The position numbers and the translations under genes are program-made. From the NCBI RefSeq assembly GCF_900100605.1, contig NZ_FNCN01000006.1:26476-90475 (forward strand): DNA of 64,000 nucleotides, given 5' to 3'. This document shows, in pieces, positions 16,790 to 25,410 of the stretch. Below the pieces are notes generated by a model. The model was not told the origin of the DNA, searched no databases, and worked only from the letters and a program-made list of their open reading frames with translations. The stretch comes from Sinosporangium album. GTDB taxonomy: Bacteria; Actinomycetota; Actinomycetes; Streptosporangiales; Streptosporangiaceae. The stretch's first letter is position 1. The number at the start of each line of letters is the position of its first letter.

Positions 16790-16835
16790 GGGCGCGCCAA
16801 CGCTCAGCGGGGCGCTGGGAGCCCCGGGGTGTGGT

Positions 16836-16961
16836 GGGGCCCGGCGCCGATTGAGGAATGGACGCCGGGCCCCTGGTGAGGGGCCGCGGAGGCAGGATCC
16901 GCGGCCCCTGGTTCTCACCGCGACACGGGCCCCGCACCCGTGTCGCGGTGGGAGCGCTCCC
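16836..16961. terminator. Three strong hairpins between convergent genes
   Basis: Three back-to-back inverted repeats: 16836-16846 with 16863-16873 (11 bp), 16880-16889 with 16899-16908 (10 bp), 16916-16929 with 16937-16950 (14 bp), then a palindrome GGGAGCGCTCCC at 16950-16961. None has a long T tract. They lie between the converging Sel1-repeat gene and ald, and probably act as bidirectional terminators, as is common in high-GC actinomycetes. Confidence 0.7.
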
Positions 16962-17038
16962 ATAGGGAGGCCCCGACGGACGGGGCGGGTGGTCAGCGGG
17001 CTGTGCCGTACACGATGCTGTTGTCAGAGCCGTCGGGC

Positions 17039-18154
17039 TCAGGCGGCGAGCACGGCCTCGACCTGCGCGTAAGGCAGGTCGTGAGCCACCGCGACCGGGG
17101 CGCTGGTGAGCGCTCCGGCGTGGGTGTTGAGACCGAGGGCAAGGGGTGCGTCCTGGCGCAGGGCCTCCTGCCAGCCGAGACCGGCCAGCTTTACCGCGTA
17201 GGGCAGCGTAGCGTTGGTCAGGGCGTAGGTCGAGGTGTTCGACACCGATCCGGGCATGTTGGCGACGCAGTAGAACACCGACCCGTGCACCGTGTAGGTC
17301 GGGTCCGCGTGTGTGGTCGGCCGGGAGTCCTCAAAGCATCCGCCCTGGTCGATGGCGATGTCGACGAGCACGGAGCCGGGCTTCATCCGGGAGACGTGCT
17401 GGTTCGTCACCAGGGTCGGGGCCTTGGCGCCGGGGATCAGCACGGCGCCGATGACCAGGTCGGCGGCGAGCACCTCCTCCTCGATGACGTAGGCCGTGGA
17501 GACTCGGGTCTTGAGGCGGCCCTGGTAGATGGCGTCGATGAAGCGCAGCCGTTCGACGTTGACGTCGAGGATCGTGACGTCCGCGCCCATGCCCACGGCG
17601 ATCTGGGCGGCGTTGAGGCCGGACACGCCGCCGCCGATGACGACGACCTTGGCCGGCAGGACGCCGGGCACGCCGCCGGGCAGTACGCCGCGACCGCCGT
17701 TGAAGCGCATCAGGTTGTACGCGCCGACCTGCGGGGCGAGCCGTCCGGCGACCTCGGACATGGGGGCGAGCAGGGGCAGGGAGTGGCCGACCTGCACGGT
17801 CTCGTAGGCGATGGCCGTGACCTTGTGCTCAAGAAGGGCGTCGGTGCAGCCTCGGGAGGCGGCGAGGTGCAGGTAGGTGAAGAGCACCTGACCCTCGCGC
17901 ATGCGGTGGTATTCCTCGGCGATCGGCTCCTTGACCTTGAGGATCATGTCTGATTCGCCCCACACGGCGTCCGCCGTGTCGAGGATCTTCGCGCCCGCCG
18001 CCAGGTAGTCCTCGTCGAGCAGATGAGAGCCGAGGCCCGCTCCACGCTGCACATACACGTCGTGGCCTCCGCGGACCAGTTCGTGGACCCCTGCCGGAGT
18101 CGCCGCGACGCGGTATTCGTGGTTCTTGACCTCGGCCGGAACGCCGATCTTCAT
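17039..18154 (-). CDS. ald: Alanine dehydrogenase
   Basis: 371 residues, exactly the usual length for the family. It starts M-K-I-G-V-P-A-E-V-K-N-H-E-Y-R-V, contains K-V-K-E-P (substrate loop) and the NAD-binding G-G-G-V-S-G after V-V-V-I near residue 170, and N-M-P-G-S-V near 300. It converts alanine plus NAD+ to pyruvate, ammonium and NADH, reversibly, in the cytosol. ATG at 18154 follows AAAGGAAG. The neighbouring aminotransferase, transcribed in the same direction and separated by terminator-like hairpins, also links amino acids to pyruvate. Regulation by an Lrp/AldR-type factor is known in mycobacteria; no regulator lies beside it here. Confidence 0.96.
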   Translation of the reverse strand: MKIGVPAEVKNHEYRVAATPAGVHELVRGGHDVYVQRGAGLGSHLLDEDYLAAGAKILDTADAVWGESDMILKVKEPIAEEYHRMREGQVLFTYLHLAASRGCTDALLEHKVTAIAYETVQVGHSLPLLAPMSEVAGRLAPQVGAYNLMRFNGGRGVLPGGVPGVLPAKVVVIGGGVSGLNAAQIAVGMGADVTILDVNVERLRFIDAIYQGRLKTRVSTAYVIEEEVLAADLVIGAVLIPGAKAPTLVTNQHVSRMKPGSVLVDIAIDQGGCFEDSRPTTHADPTYTVHGSVFYCVANMPGSVSNTSTYALTNATLPYAVKLAGLGWQEALRQDAPLALGLNTHAGALTSAPVAVAHDLPYAQVEAVLAA

Positions 18155-18240
18155 TATCGCTTCCTTTCGGAAAGTCGGGAGCTCAAGCGTGCCGCGGGTC
18201 TTGCATGACGCCACCACGGCTCGCCACGGCTCCGGCGTAC

Positions 18241-18293
18241 GGCCCCGCCCCGGTCGGGCGGGGCCGCGGAGGGTGCGGCCGACGGCCGCACCC
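18241..18293 (-). terminator. Paired hairpins downstream of aminotransferase gene
   Basis: Two perfect inverted repeats: 18241-18250 with 18256-18265 (5-nt loop) and 18271-18280 with 18284-18293 (3-nt loop). They lie 6-58 bp past the stop of the minus-strand aminotransferase gene and before the ald start. Very stable; likely a terminator, or an attenuating barrier before ald. Confidence 0.65.
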
Positions 18294-18298
18294 CTCTC

Positions 18299-19693
18299 CT
18301 AGAGCAGCCCCACCGCCTCCGTCAGAACCGAGCGCAGGATCGACTCCATCTCGTCGAACTCCTTTGGTCCGCAGGTCAGCGGGGGTGCGAGCTGGATGAC
18401 GGGGTCGCCGCGGTCGTCGGCGCGGCAGTACAGGCCCGCGTCGAAGAGCGCGTGAGACAGAAAACCGCGGAGAATCCTTTCGGATTCATCCGCGGTGAAG
18501 GTCTCCTTGGTGCTCTTGTCCTTGACGAGCTCGATCCCGTAGAAGTAGCCGGATCCTCGCACATCACCGACGATCGGCAAGTCGCGCAGCCGATCAAGCG
18601 TGGCGCGGAAGACCGGTTCGTTCCTGGTCACGTGGCCGAGGATGTCCTCCCGCTCGAAGATGTCCAGGTTGGCGAGGGCCACCGCGGAGGAGACCGGATG
18701 CCCGCCGAAGGTGTAGCCGTGGGCGAACATCTCAGTGCCGTCCTTGAACGGCTCGAACAGCCCCTCGCGGGCGATCATCGCCCCGATCGGGGAGTATCCG
18801 CTGGTCATGCCCTTGGCGCAGGTGATCATGTCGGGCACGTAGTCGAACTTCTGCCCGCCGAACATGGTGCCCAGCCGGCCGAAGGCGCAGATGACCTCGT
18901 CGGACACCAGCAGCACGTCGTATTCATCGCAGATCTCGCGCAGCCGCTGGAAGTAGCCGGCGGGCGGCGGGAAGCATCCGCCGGCGTTCTGTACCGGCTC
19001 GACGAAGACGGCGGCGACGGTGTCCGGCCCCTCCATCTCGATGGCCCTCGCGACCCTGTCGGCGGCCCACCGGCCGTACTGCTCCTCGGTCATGCCGGGG
19101 ACACCGGTGATCTCGTCGGCGCGATAGTAGTTGGTGTTCGGCACGCGCACCGACCCGGGCACGAGCGGCTCGAACGCCTGCTTGAAGGCCGGGATGCCGG
19201 TGATCGACAGCGCTCCCTGCGGGGTGCCGTGGTAGGCGATCTGGCGGCTGATGACCTTGTGCTTGAGCGGCTTGCCGGTGGCCTTGAAGTATTGCTTGGC
19301 GAGCTTCCACGCGGTTTCGACGGCCTCGCCGCCGCCGGTCGTGAAGAACACCCGGTTGAGGTCACCGGGTGTGAGCGCGCTCAGCCGCGCGGCCAGTTCC
19401 GCGGCCTTGGGGTGCGCGTAGGACCACAGCGGGAAGAAGGCCAACTCCTGGGCCTGCTTGGCCGCTGCCTCGGCGAGCTCGCTGCGGCCGTGTCCCACTT
19501 GAACCACGAACAGTCCGGCCAGTCCATCCAGGTAACGCTTGCCGTGGATGTCGTAGACGTATGCTCCCTCGCCCCGGACGATCGTGGGCACCTCACCGCC
19601 CACGTGCGCTCCGTGACGGGTGAAGTGCAACCAGAGATTGTCGTTCGCGGCTCTGAGAACCTCGGCCACGTCGGTGTTGTCGGGGTGCGTCAT
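18299..19693 (-). CDS. Class III aminotransferase, omega-amino acid:pyruvate type
   Basis: 464 residues from ATG at 19693 with AAGGGAAG upstream. Fold-type I PLP enzyme: F-F-T-T-G-G-G-E-A-V-E-T (cofactor phosphate loop), S-D-E-V-I-C-A-F-G-R (Asp contacting the pyridine N), C-A-K-G-M-T-S-G-Y-S-P (Schiff-base Lys in A-K-G). Such enzymes move an amino group from beta-alanine, putrescine or similar omega-amines to pyruvate. With ald next door, alanine formed could be deaminated, giving a route for amine nitrogen release (inference). Divergent from the M20 peptidase gene across a 291-bp AT-richer promoter region. Confidence 0.9.
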   Translation of the reverse strand: MTHPDNTDVAEVLRAANDNLWLHFTRHGAHVGGEVPTIVRGEGAYVYDIHGKRYLDGLAGLFVVQVGHGRSELAEAAAKQAQELAFFPLWSYAHPKAAELAARLSALTPGDLNRVFFTTGGGEAVETAWKLAKQYFKATGKPLKHKVISRQIAYHGTPQGALSITGIPAFKQAFEPLVPGSVRVPNTNYYRADEITGVPGMTEEQYGRWAADRVARAIEMEGPDTVAAVFVEPVQNAGGCFPPPAGYFQRLREICDEYDVLLVSDEVICAFGRLGTMFGGQKFDYVPDMITCAKGMTSGYSPIGAMIAREGLFEPFKDGTEMFAHGYTFGGHPVSSAVALANLDIFEREDILGHVTRNEPVFRATLDRLRDLPIVGDVRGSGYFYGIELVKDKSTKETFTADESERILRGFLSHALFDAGLYCRADDRGDPVIQLAPPLTCGPKEFDEMESILRSVLTEAVGLL

Positions 19694-19984
19694 CGCTATC
19701 TTCCCTTGCTGGTCTGAGCTCCTCACAGTCTGCATCCGGCCTTCACAGCTTGACAAGTGAAAACGTGGTAGCAAACTGCAAGAAGTTCGGAATCCGCAAA
19801 ATCACCATGTAACAACAACGAAATCCGCGACAGCGATCCTGGGCCGAGCCGTACGGGAACCTCAACCCCAGGTTCCACGTGACGGAATCGCCCGGCCCGT
19901 GCCGGGGGGCGGTCGCTCCCCGGCCGCGGCGGCTGTGCTCCAATGAAGAGTGACTATGAGTAATTTGAGATCCGGGGGAACGTC

Positions 19985-21328
19985 GTGACGCCTGATCAGA
20001 TCGAGGGCTCCGTAGCAGCGGCGATGCCCCAGGCGGTGGAGGACCTCAAGCGGCTCGTCGCCATTCCCTCAGTGGCCTTCCCCGGCCACCCCGAGGAGCC
20101 TGTCTACGCCGCGGCCTCCGCCACGGAGGAGCTCCTGCGCAGCACGGGCCTCCAGCATGTCCAGCAGATCCCTGTCGAAGGCAGCTTCCCCGCCGTGTAC
20201 GGCGAGGCCCAGGGCCCGCCCGGCACACCGACCGTGCTCCTCTACGCGCACTACGACGTGCAGCCCGCCGGCGACCCGTCGCTGTGGCGCACGCCGCCGT
20301 TCCAGCCGACGGTGCTCGACGGCAACCTGTACGGCAGAGGCGCGGCCGACGACAAATCCGGCATCATCTCCCACGTCACCGCGCTGCGCGTCTTCCAGGG
20401 GCGGTTCCCCGTGGGGATCAAGGTCCTGATCGAGGGCCAGGAGGAATACGCGGGCGAGCGCCTGGAGGCGTTCGTCGCCCAGAACCCCGACCTGGTGCGG
20501 GCCGACGCGATCGTCGTCGCCGACACCGGCAACCCCCGCGTCGGCGACCCCTCGGTCACCACCTCGCTGCGGGGCATGGCGGCCTTCACGATCGAGGTCC
20601 GCACCCTTAAGGAGCCCCTGCACAGCGGCTCCTTCGGCGGCGCCGCCCCCGACGCGCTCGCGGCCCTCATCCGCATGCTCGCCTCGCTCCACGACGAGAA
20701 CGGCGAGGTTCGGGTGCCGGGCCTGCCCCGCGGCCGATTCCTCGGCGCGGGCCCCAGCGACGAGGAGTTCAGGGCCACCGCCGGGGTGCTCGACGGCGTC
20801 TCGCTCGTCGGCTCCGGCACGGTGGCCGACCGCCTCTGGTCGAGCTACGCCATCACGGTGACCGGAATCGACGTCCCCACCGTCGCCGGCGCCATCAACG
20901 CCGTCCAGCCGGTCGCCCGGGCCCGCGTCACCGTCCGCGTCCCGCCGGCGGCCGACCCGAAGACCACGATCGACTCCGTCGTGTCCTTCCTCCACCAGGT
21001 GGCCCCGTGGGGGGTGCGCATCGGCATCGACGACGTCGTCCTCGGCTCCGGCTTCCTCGCCGACTCCGGGGGGCGGGCCCGCACCGCGCTCAACAAGGCC
21101 CTGGAGCGGGCCTTCGGCCGCTCCCCGCGCGACATCGGCGCCGGCGGCTCCATCCCGCTCGTCGCCACCTTGGTCAGGCAGTTCCCCGCCGCCGAGATCC
21201 TGCTGTTCGGCGCCGAGGACGACGGCGCGGCCATCCACGCGCCGAACGAGCGCCTCAACATCGAGGAGCTCCGCCGTACGGCCACGGCCGAAGCCGTCTT
21301 CCTCCAGGAATACGGCGGCGACCAGTAG
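19985..21328 (+). CDS. M20-family dipeptidase
   Basis: 447 residues, GTG start with a weak purine-rich leader. Metallopeptidase M20 motifs: Y-A-H-Y-D-V-Q-P (first zinc ligand His plus Asp), G-R-G-A-A-D-D-K-S-G (bridging Asp), E-G-Q-E-E-Y (catalytic Glu pair), and a late H-A-P-N-E His. The dimerisation domain starts around residue 195 (T-S-L-R-G-M-A-A-F). The closest class is cytosolic non-specific dipeptidase (CNDP2/PepV-like), which hydrolyses Xaa-Xaa dipeptides. It stands alone, convergent with the NUDIX gene across a terminator hairpin. Confidence 0.9.
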   Translation: MTPDQIEGSVAAAMPQAVEDLKRLVAIPSVAFPGHPEEPVYAAASATEELLRSTGLQHVQQIPVEGSFPAVYGEAQGPPGTPTVLLYAHYDVQPAGDPSLWRTPPFQPTVLDGNLYGRGAADDKSGIISHVTALRVFQGRFPVGIKVLIEGQEEYAGERLEAFVAQNPDLVRADAIVVADTGNPRVGDPSVTTSLRGMAAFTIEVRTLKEPLHSGSFGGAAPDALAALIRMLASLHDENGEVRVPGLPRGRFLGAGPSDEEFRATAGVLDGVSLVGSGTVADRLWSSYAITVTGIDVPTVAGAINAVQPVARARVTVRVPPAADPKTTIDSVVSFLHQVAPWGVRIGIDDVVLGSGFLADSGGRARTALNKALERAFGRSPRDIGAGGSIPLVATLVRQFPAAEILLFGAEDDGAAIHAPNERLNIEELRRTATAEAVFLQEYGGDQ

Positions 21329-21351
21329 CCACCGGTAAGCCCGTCGGTCTC

Positions 21352-21376
21352 CCGGCCCGCCGTCAGGGCGGGCCGG
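21352..21376. terminator. Bidirectional terminator hairpin
   Basis: Perfect 10-bp stem CCGGCCCGCC / GGCGGGCCGG with loop GTCAG, located between the stops of the converging dipeptidase and NUDIX genes. No T tract, typical of GC-rich actinobacterial terminators. Confidence 0.75.
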
Positions 21377-21395
21377 GGCCTTCGGCGCGGGAGGG

Positions 21396-21887
21396 CTACC
21401 CTCCCACTCGCTGATCCTTCGGCAGGTAGACCGTGCGCCCGTCCTCCCGCGCCCGGCGGGCGGCGGGGATGCGCCCGCTCGCGTTGGAAGGAAGCCGGGA
21501 GGCGGCCTCCTCCCAGGTGAAGAAGCCCATGTCGTCGAGCTCTTCACGTTGCAGTCGGATCGCGCCCGGATCCGGGAGCACTCCCCCGTCGAACGTGAAG
21601 TTGATCATCGCTCTGGGCCGGGGTTCCGTGGCCGGCGCCCAGTCCACCACGAGCAGCCCGCCCACCGGCAGGCTGAGCCCGATCTCCTCCTCGACCTCAC
21701 GGGCGGCCGCCTCGTGGGGTGTCTCCCCGGCCTCGATGACCCCGCCGGGCACCGACCACAGCGGGCGGTAGTTCGGCTTGACCAGGAGCACGCGGTCGTC
21801 GACATCGGTGAACAGCACGCAGGCCGAGGCGTAGAACGTCGGCAGCGTGGCATACCAGTCCGAAGGGTCGAGGAGGAACTCTCTCAC
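21396..21887 (-). CDS. NUDIX hydrolase
   Basis: 163 residues from GTG at 21887, chosen because the protein then begins at the domain edge (V-R-E-F-L-L-D-P-S-D-W) and a GGGCGAGG stretch lies upstream; a longer frame would add an unlikely leader. The NUDIX box is complete: G-G-V-I-E-A-G-E-T then R-E-V-E-E-E-I-G-L. Its glutamates bind Mg2+ for attack on nucleoside diphosphate linkages. Substrate cannot be told from sequence; the best guess is a nucleotide housecleaning enzyme. Divergent from the RloA-like gene. Confidence 0.85.
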   Translation of the reverse strand: MREFLLDPSDWYATLPTFYASACVLFTDVDDRVLLVKPNYRPLWSVPGGVIEAGETPHEAAAREVEEEIGLSLPVGGLLVVDWAPATEPRPRAMINFTFDGGVLPDPGAIRLQREELDDMGFFTWEEAASRLPSNASGRIPAARRAREDGRTVYLPKDQRVGG

Positions 21888-22042
21888 CCCGTTGACGCTA
21901 CCTCGCCCTTCCCGTTTCTTGTCCACATCGGGCACGGGTCGTGCGTGTGTCCCAGACGCGAATCTCACCCTGCGCCCCGACAGCACAGGTAAGGCGGCCT
22001 GCACGGCACCGCGAGCTTGTGGTTTGATATACGCGAGCGTGA

Positions 22043-22112
22043 TTGACATTTCTTTTTGTAAAAGATCTGCAAATTCAAGGGAAAACCCCGCGGACGGAAT
22101 GGGAACGGTTTC
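22043..22112 (+). promoter_or_regulatory. Possible promoter of the defence pair
   Basis: TTGACA at 22043-22048 is followed by an AT-rich stretch (TTTCTTTTTGTAAAAGA). The base composition differs sharply from the flanking GC-rich DNA. The matching -10 is weak, so this is only a candidate. Confidence 0.3.
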
Positions 22113-23447
22113 ATGTTGCTGAGTTTCCGCTTCGCAAACCATAGCTCATTCCGGGACGAGCAGCAGCTCGACCTTACTCCCGAAAACAACTCGATTCCAC
22201 CGAACGACGCCATAGAAGCCGTACCGGTCGCCGGAATCTTCGGCGCGAACGCATCGGGAAAATCCAATATCACTAGCGCATTTCGTTACATGCGGTATAT
22301 GGCAACCATGTCCGACCGCATGTCAGACCCAGGCGCAGGTGTCGAACGCACCCATTTTAAGCTGAACCCAGAGCTAAGGGCAGAGCCCTCGCGCTATGTT
22401 GCCGACATTCTCCTTAAAGGCGTGCGATACACCTACGGATTCACCGTCGACGATGACATGGTTCTGGAAGAGTGGCTCTATGGCTACCCTCAGGAACAAC
22501 AGACGGTACTGTTCGAGCGGACTCGGCAGGAGTTTCGCTTCGGAGAAGAATCCGGGCGGACATCGATGCGACAGGTTATCGATATCACAGCCCCCAACGT
22601 CCTGTTCCTGCCAGTGGCTGCGCGCGCCAACCAAGGCCCCCTGATTCCCATCTTCACCTGGTTCCGAACCAGACTCACCATAGTTTCACAGCTCAATAAC
22701 TTTCCAACGCTGTCGCACAACGCGGTCAGCTATATCGAAGACACCGAAAAGAGGGGGCTTATAGTCAACCTGCTCCGAGCCGCCGATCTCGGCCTTCGAG
22801 ACATACACGTAATTCCCGACAACAAAAGAGATTCTCTCGATTTCGATATAGACTACCTCTACGTGGACGACGACACACGCCTTCGGATAAAACGCCACCC
22901 CTCGAAGCGACTGCTGTTCAGCCATGCCGGTGCCACCGGGGAGGTCATGCTGAGTTGGGCCGAACAATCAACGGGAACCCAGCAGCTGTTCGAACTCGCC
23001 GTTATGGCGGTGCAAGCCCTGAAGCGAGGAGCGTGCATCCTGGTCGACGAGATCGACTCAAGCCTTCACCCTATTCTGACGGCCGGGCTCATCCGACTTT
23101 TTCAAAATCCTCAAACCAACGGCCGCGGCGGGCAACTGATACTCACGACCCACGACTCCACCCTCCTCAGCTCGCTGCAGGGCGATGAGATCCTCCATCG
23201 TGATCAGATCTGGTTCGCAGAGAAGGCAGCAGATGGAGCCTCGACTCTGTTTCCACTCTCAGACTTTCACCCCAGAAAACAGGAAAATCGCCAACGCCGC
23301 TACCTGAACGGCAGCTACGGCGCGATTCCAAATATTTCTGATGAACTTCTCAGCAGAGCCGCCCTGTCAAGGAAGGACTCGAATGAGCCCGAGGTGAACC
23401 GGCAGGACGAATCACAGAGTGACCTTGGGGCAAGGGAGAGAGACTAG
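22113..23447 (+). CDS. AAA/ABC-type ATPase, RloA-like (AAA15) anti-phage component
   Basis: 444 residues. Walker A G-A-N-A-S-G-K-S at 44-51, ABC-like signature region S-T-G-T-Q-Q-L (near 288), Walker B C-I-L-V-D-E-I-D-S-S followed by L-H-P, and a T-T-H-D-S switch His. The start M-L-L-S-F-R-F-A-N-H-x-S-F-R and overall plan match the AAA15/RloA group, found with RloB or TOPRIM nucleases in defence islands. It presumably senses phage infection and controls the partner nuclease. The ORF is AT-richer with less biased codon use than neighbours, a sign of transfer. It overlaps the next gene by 29 nt. Confidence 0.82.
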   Translation: MLLSFRFANHSSFRDEQQLDLTPENNSIPPNDAIEAVPVAGIFGANASGKSNITSAFRYMRYMATMSDRMSDPGAGVERTHFKLNPELRAEPSRYVADILLKGVRYTYGFTVDDDMVLEEWLYGYPQEQQTVLFERTRQEFRFGEESGRTSMRQVIDITAPNVLFLPVAARANQGPLIPIFTWFRTRLTIVSQLNNFPTLSHNAVSYIEDTEKRGLIVNLLRAADLGLRDIHVIPDNKRDSLDFDIDYLYVDDDTRLRIKRHPSKRLLFSHAGATGEVMLSWAEQSTGTQQLFELAVMAVQALKRGACILVDEIDSSLHPILTAGLIRLFQNPQTNGRGGQLILTTHDSTLLSSLQGDEILHRDQIWFAEKAADGASTLFPLSDFHPRKQENRQRRYLNGSYGAIPNISDELLSRAALSRKDSNEPEVNRQDESQSDLGARERD

Positions 23448-23964
23448 ACTCGGCCGCCGACAACCGTATCGGGAAAGCCAGACCACGATTCTAGTAGGGG
23501 CCAACGGAAAAAAGACGGAACAGGATTATTTCAGGGCACTGAAAGACGAGTCCTGGACACGCCCGTTCATTTTGGAATTCAAGAACAAGGCGCCCGCGGA
23601 TCTCCTCGACTGGGGCTACACCGAAAAATGCAACTCAGGCTATGACGAGGTCTTCTGTGTAAGCAATGTCGATAACTTTGCCGTAAATAGCAACACCATC
23701 GCCCAGGCCACCGCTTACGGCGTCGGACTAGCGCTATCGAAACCCTGCTTCGACTTCTGGCTACTCCTACATCTCAAAGATTGCAAGAAGCCGTTTCAGA
23801 ACGCAGATGAGGTGGGTCGTGAACTCAAGAAGATAATTCCAAAATGGGACAAGACCATGCTCAATTTCGCAGACTTCAAGAGTGGCGTCTTCGATGCCTC
23901 TAACCGAGCAAAATCACTTGGCGACCCCCCCAAGCCAACCCCTCCACATCCATGTGGAAATTGA
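23419..23964 (+). CDS. RloB-like protein, degenerate TOPRIM motifs and frameshifted end
   Basis: 181 residues from GTG at 23419, overlapping the ATPase gene. RloB features: basic start, I-L-V-G-A-N-G-K-K-T-E-x-D-Y-F (22-38), Y-D-E-V-F-C-V (75-81), and P-C-F-D-F-W-L-L-L-H (109-118). In family members I know the first motif is C-E-G-E-K-T-E and the second V-F-D-x-D; here the Glu is Asn29 and the first Asp is Asn83, so the acidic metal site looks lost. After D169 the frame runs through seven C (23925-23931) and ends early. One extra C would restore N-P-S-T-S-M-W-K-L-I-D-L-L, the expected C terminus, to a TAA at 24009-24011. Probably a decayed effector. Confidence 0.75.
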   Translation: MTLGQGRETRLGRRQPYRESQTTILVGANGKKTEQDYFRALKDESWTRPFILEFKNKAPADLLDWGYTEKCNSGYDEVFCVSNVDNFAVNSNTIAQATAYGVGLALSKPCFDFWLLLHLKDCKKPFQNADEVGRELKKIIPKWDKTMLNFADFKSGVFDASNRAKSLGDPPKPTPPHPCGN

Positions 23965-24140
23965 TTGACCTGCTGAAACAAGCCGAGAGCACACCGGAGC
24001 AGCAGCCATAAACAATCTATCCCTGTAGAAATGGCGAGCACTTCGACCCCAGGCTCGCCGAGCGATCGAACCGAGAGGGAGCAGCGTGCCTGCGGGCCTG
24101 AATATGAGCCCGGATCGGCTCCGAAAAAGAGGAGACGTGT

Positions 24141-25145
24141 CTAAGAAGGGCTGGAGCGCGGACCGGGGACGCGCTCGCGCTCGGCCGTCGTCGAATCGGC
24201 GTTCCACGACCGCTCGCCGTCGTGTTCCCTGATCAGGAAATGCGGCCGGCGTTTGGTCTCGTAATAGACCCGGCCGAGATACTCGCCGATAATGCCGAGC
24301 ATCACCATCTGAATGCCGCCGAGGCCGACGATGGCCGTCAGCAGAGTGGTGTATCCCGGTGAGTCGACACCGGTGAGAATGGCCTCGCCGACCGTCCAGA
24401 ACATGTAGAGCGCGGCGATGGCCGTGAAGAAGAACCCGATGTAGATCGCGAGGCGCAGCGGCTTGTTGTTGAACGACATGATGCCGTCGAGCCCGTAGTC
24501 GAACCTCTTGCGGAGGTTCCACTTGCTGGCTCCGGAGGTGCGCACGACGTTCTCGTAGTCGATCACCACCTGGTCGAAGCCGATCCAGGTGAACAGCCCT
24601 CGTGAGAACCGGCTGTATTCCTCCAGCGACAGCAGCGCGTCGAGCGCCGTGCGGCCGATCAGCCGGAACTCGCTCGCGCCGTCGAGCAGGTGCACGTCGA
24701 GCAGGCGGTTGACCAGCTTGTAGTAGACGCGGGCGGCCAGCGTGTAGAGCCTGCCCTCCCCGGTGCGGGTGCGCCGGGCGACGACCTGGTCGCATCCCGC
24801 CCGGAAATGCTTGAGCATCGTGTGGATGAGCTTGGGGGGATGCTGCAGGTCGGCGTCCATGATGATGACGGCGTCGCCGTCCGCGGACTTCAGTCCGGCG
24901 AGGATCGCGGCCTCCTGGCCGAAGTTCCTGCTCAGGGAGATGAATCGGACGCGCTTGTCGGCCTGGGTGAGACCGCGCAGGATCTCACGGGTGCCATCGG
25001 AGCTCCCGTCGTCGACGAAGACGATCTCGTAGTCGACGTCGGCGAGCGCCAGCTCCCTGGTGACCTCTCGGTGAAAACACGGCACGGTCTCCCGCTCGTT
25101 GTAGCAGGGGACCACAAGGGAAATACGTAGCCGCCGTTCCTCCAT
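24141..25145 (-). CDS. Family 2 glycosyltransferase, GtrB/DPM-like with membrane anchor
   Basis: 334 residues from ATG at 25145 (start uncertain; ribosome site weak, longer in-frame starts exist). GT-A domain with V-V-P-C-Y-N-E-R-E-T, D-D-G-S-S-D-G-T, and the D-x-D-like M-D-A-D-L-Q-H-P-P. Two C-terminal membrane helices (I-Y-I-G-F-F-F-T-A-I and V-M-L-G-I-I-G-E-Y-L-G-R), as in polyprenyl-phosphate glycosyltransferases. It likely transfers a sugar from a nucleotide donor to polyprenyl phosphate on the inner membrane face, providing a lipid-linked donor for outer GT-C enzymes such as those encoded downstream. It opens the envelope glycan region. Confidence 0.9.
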   Translation of the reverse strand: MEERRLRISLVVPCYNERETVPCFHREVTRELALADVDYEIVFVDDGSSDGTREILRGLTQADKRVRFISLSRNFGQEAAILAGLKSADGDAVIIMDADLQHPPKLIHTMLKHFRAGCDQVVARRTRTGEGRLYTLAARVYYKLVNRLLDVHLLDGASEFRLIGRTALDALLSLEEYSRFSRGLFTWIGFDQVVIDYENVVRTSGASKWNLRKRFDYGLDGIMSFNNKPLRLAIYIGFFFTAIAALYMFWTVGEAILTGVDSPGYTTLLTAIVGLGGIQMVMLGIIGEYLGRVYYETKRRPHFLIREHDGERSWNADSTTAERERVPGPRSSPS

Positions 25146-25410
25146 AGGCGACCGAGAATAGCCATGATGCCCGATTCCGCGCCACTGCCGCGCCATCACG
25201 GCGACGCCGAATGAGATTTCTTCATGCGTCCTGCCAGAAGACGGCAAGATCGTCGCTAGCTTTTCCCAGGAGGCGAGATGCAAGATCGTCATATGTCCGG
25301 AGAAAACACAATCCTTCGGACAGCAATGCGTTCAGGTTCCCTGAAACGTCCCCCTGAAACGTGATATCCACCACGCCTCCGACGGCATCAGCGCAGGGGG
25401 CGATGAGGCG

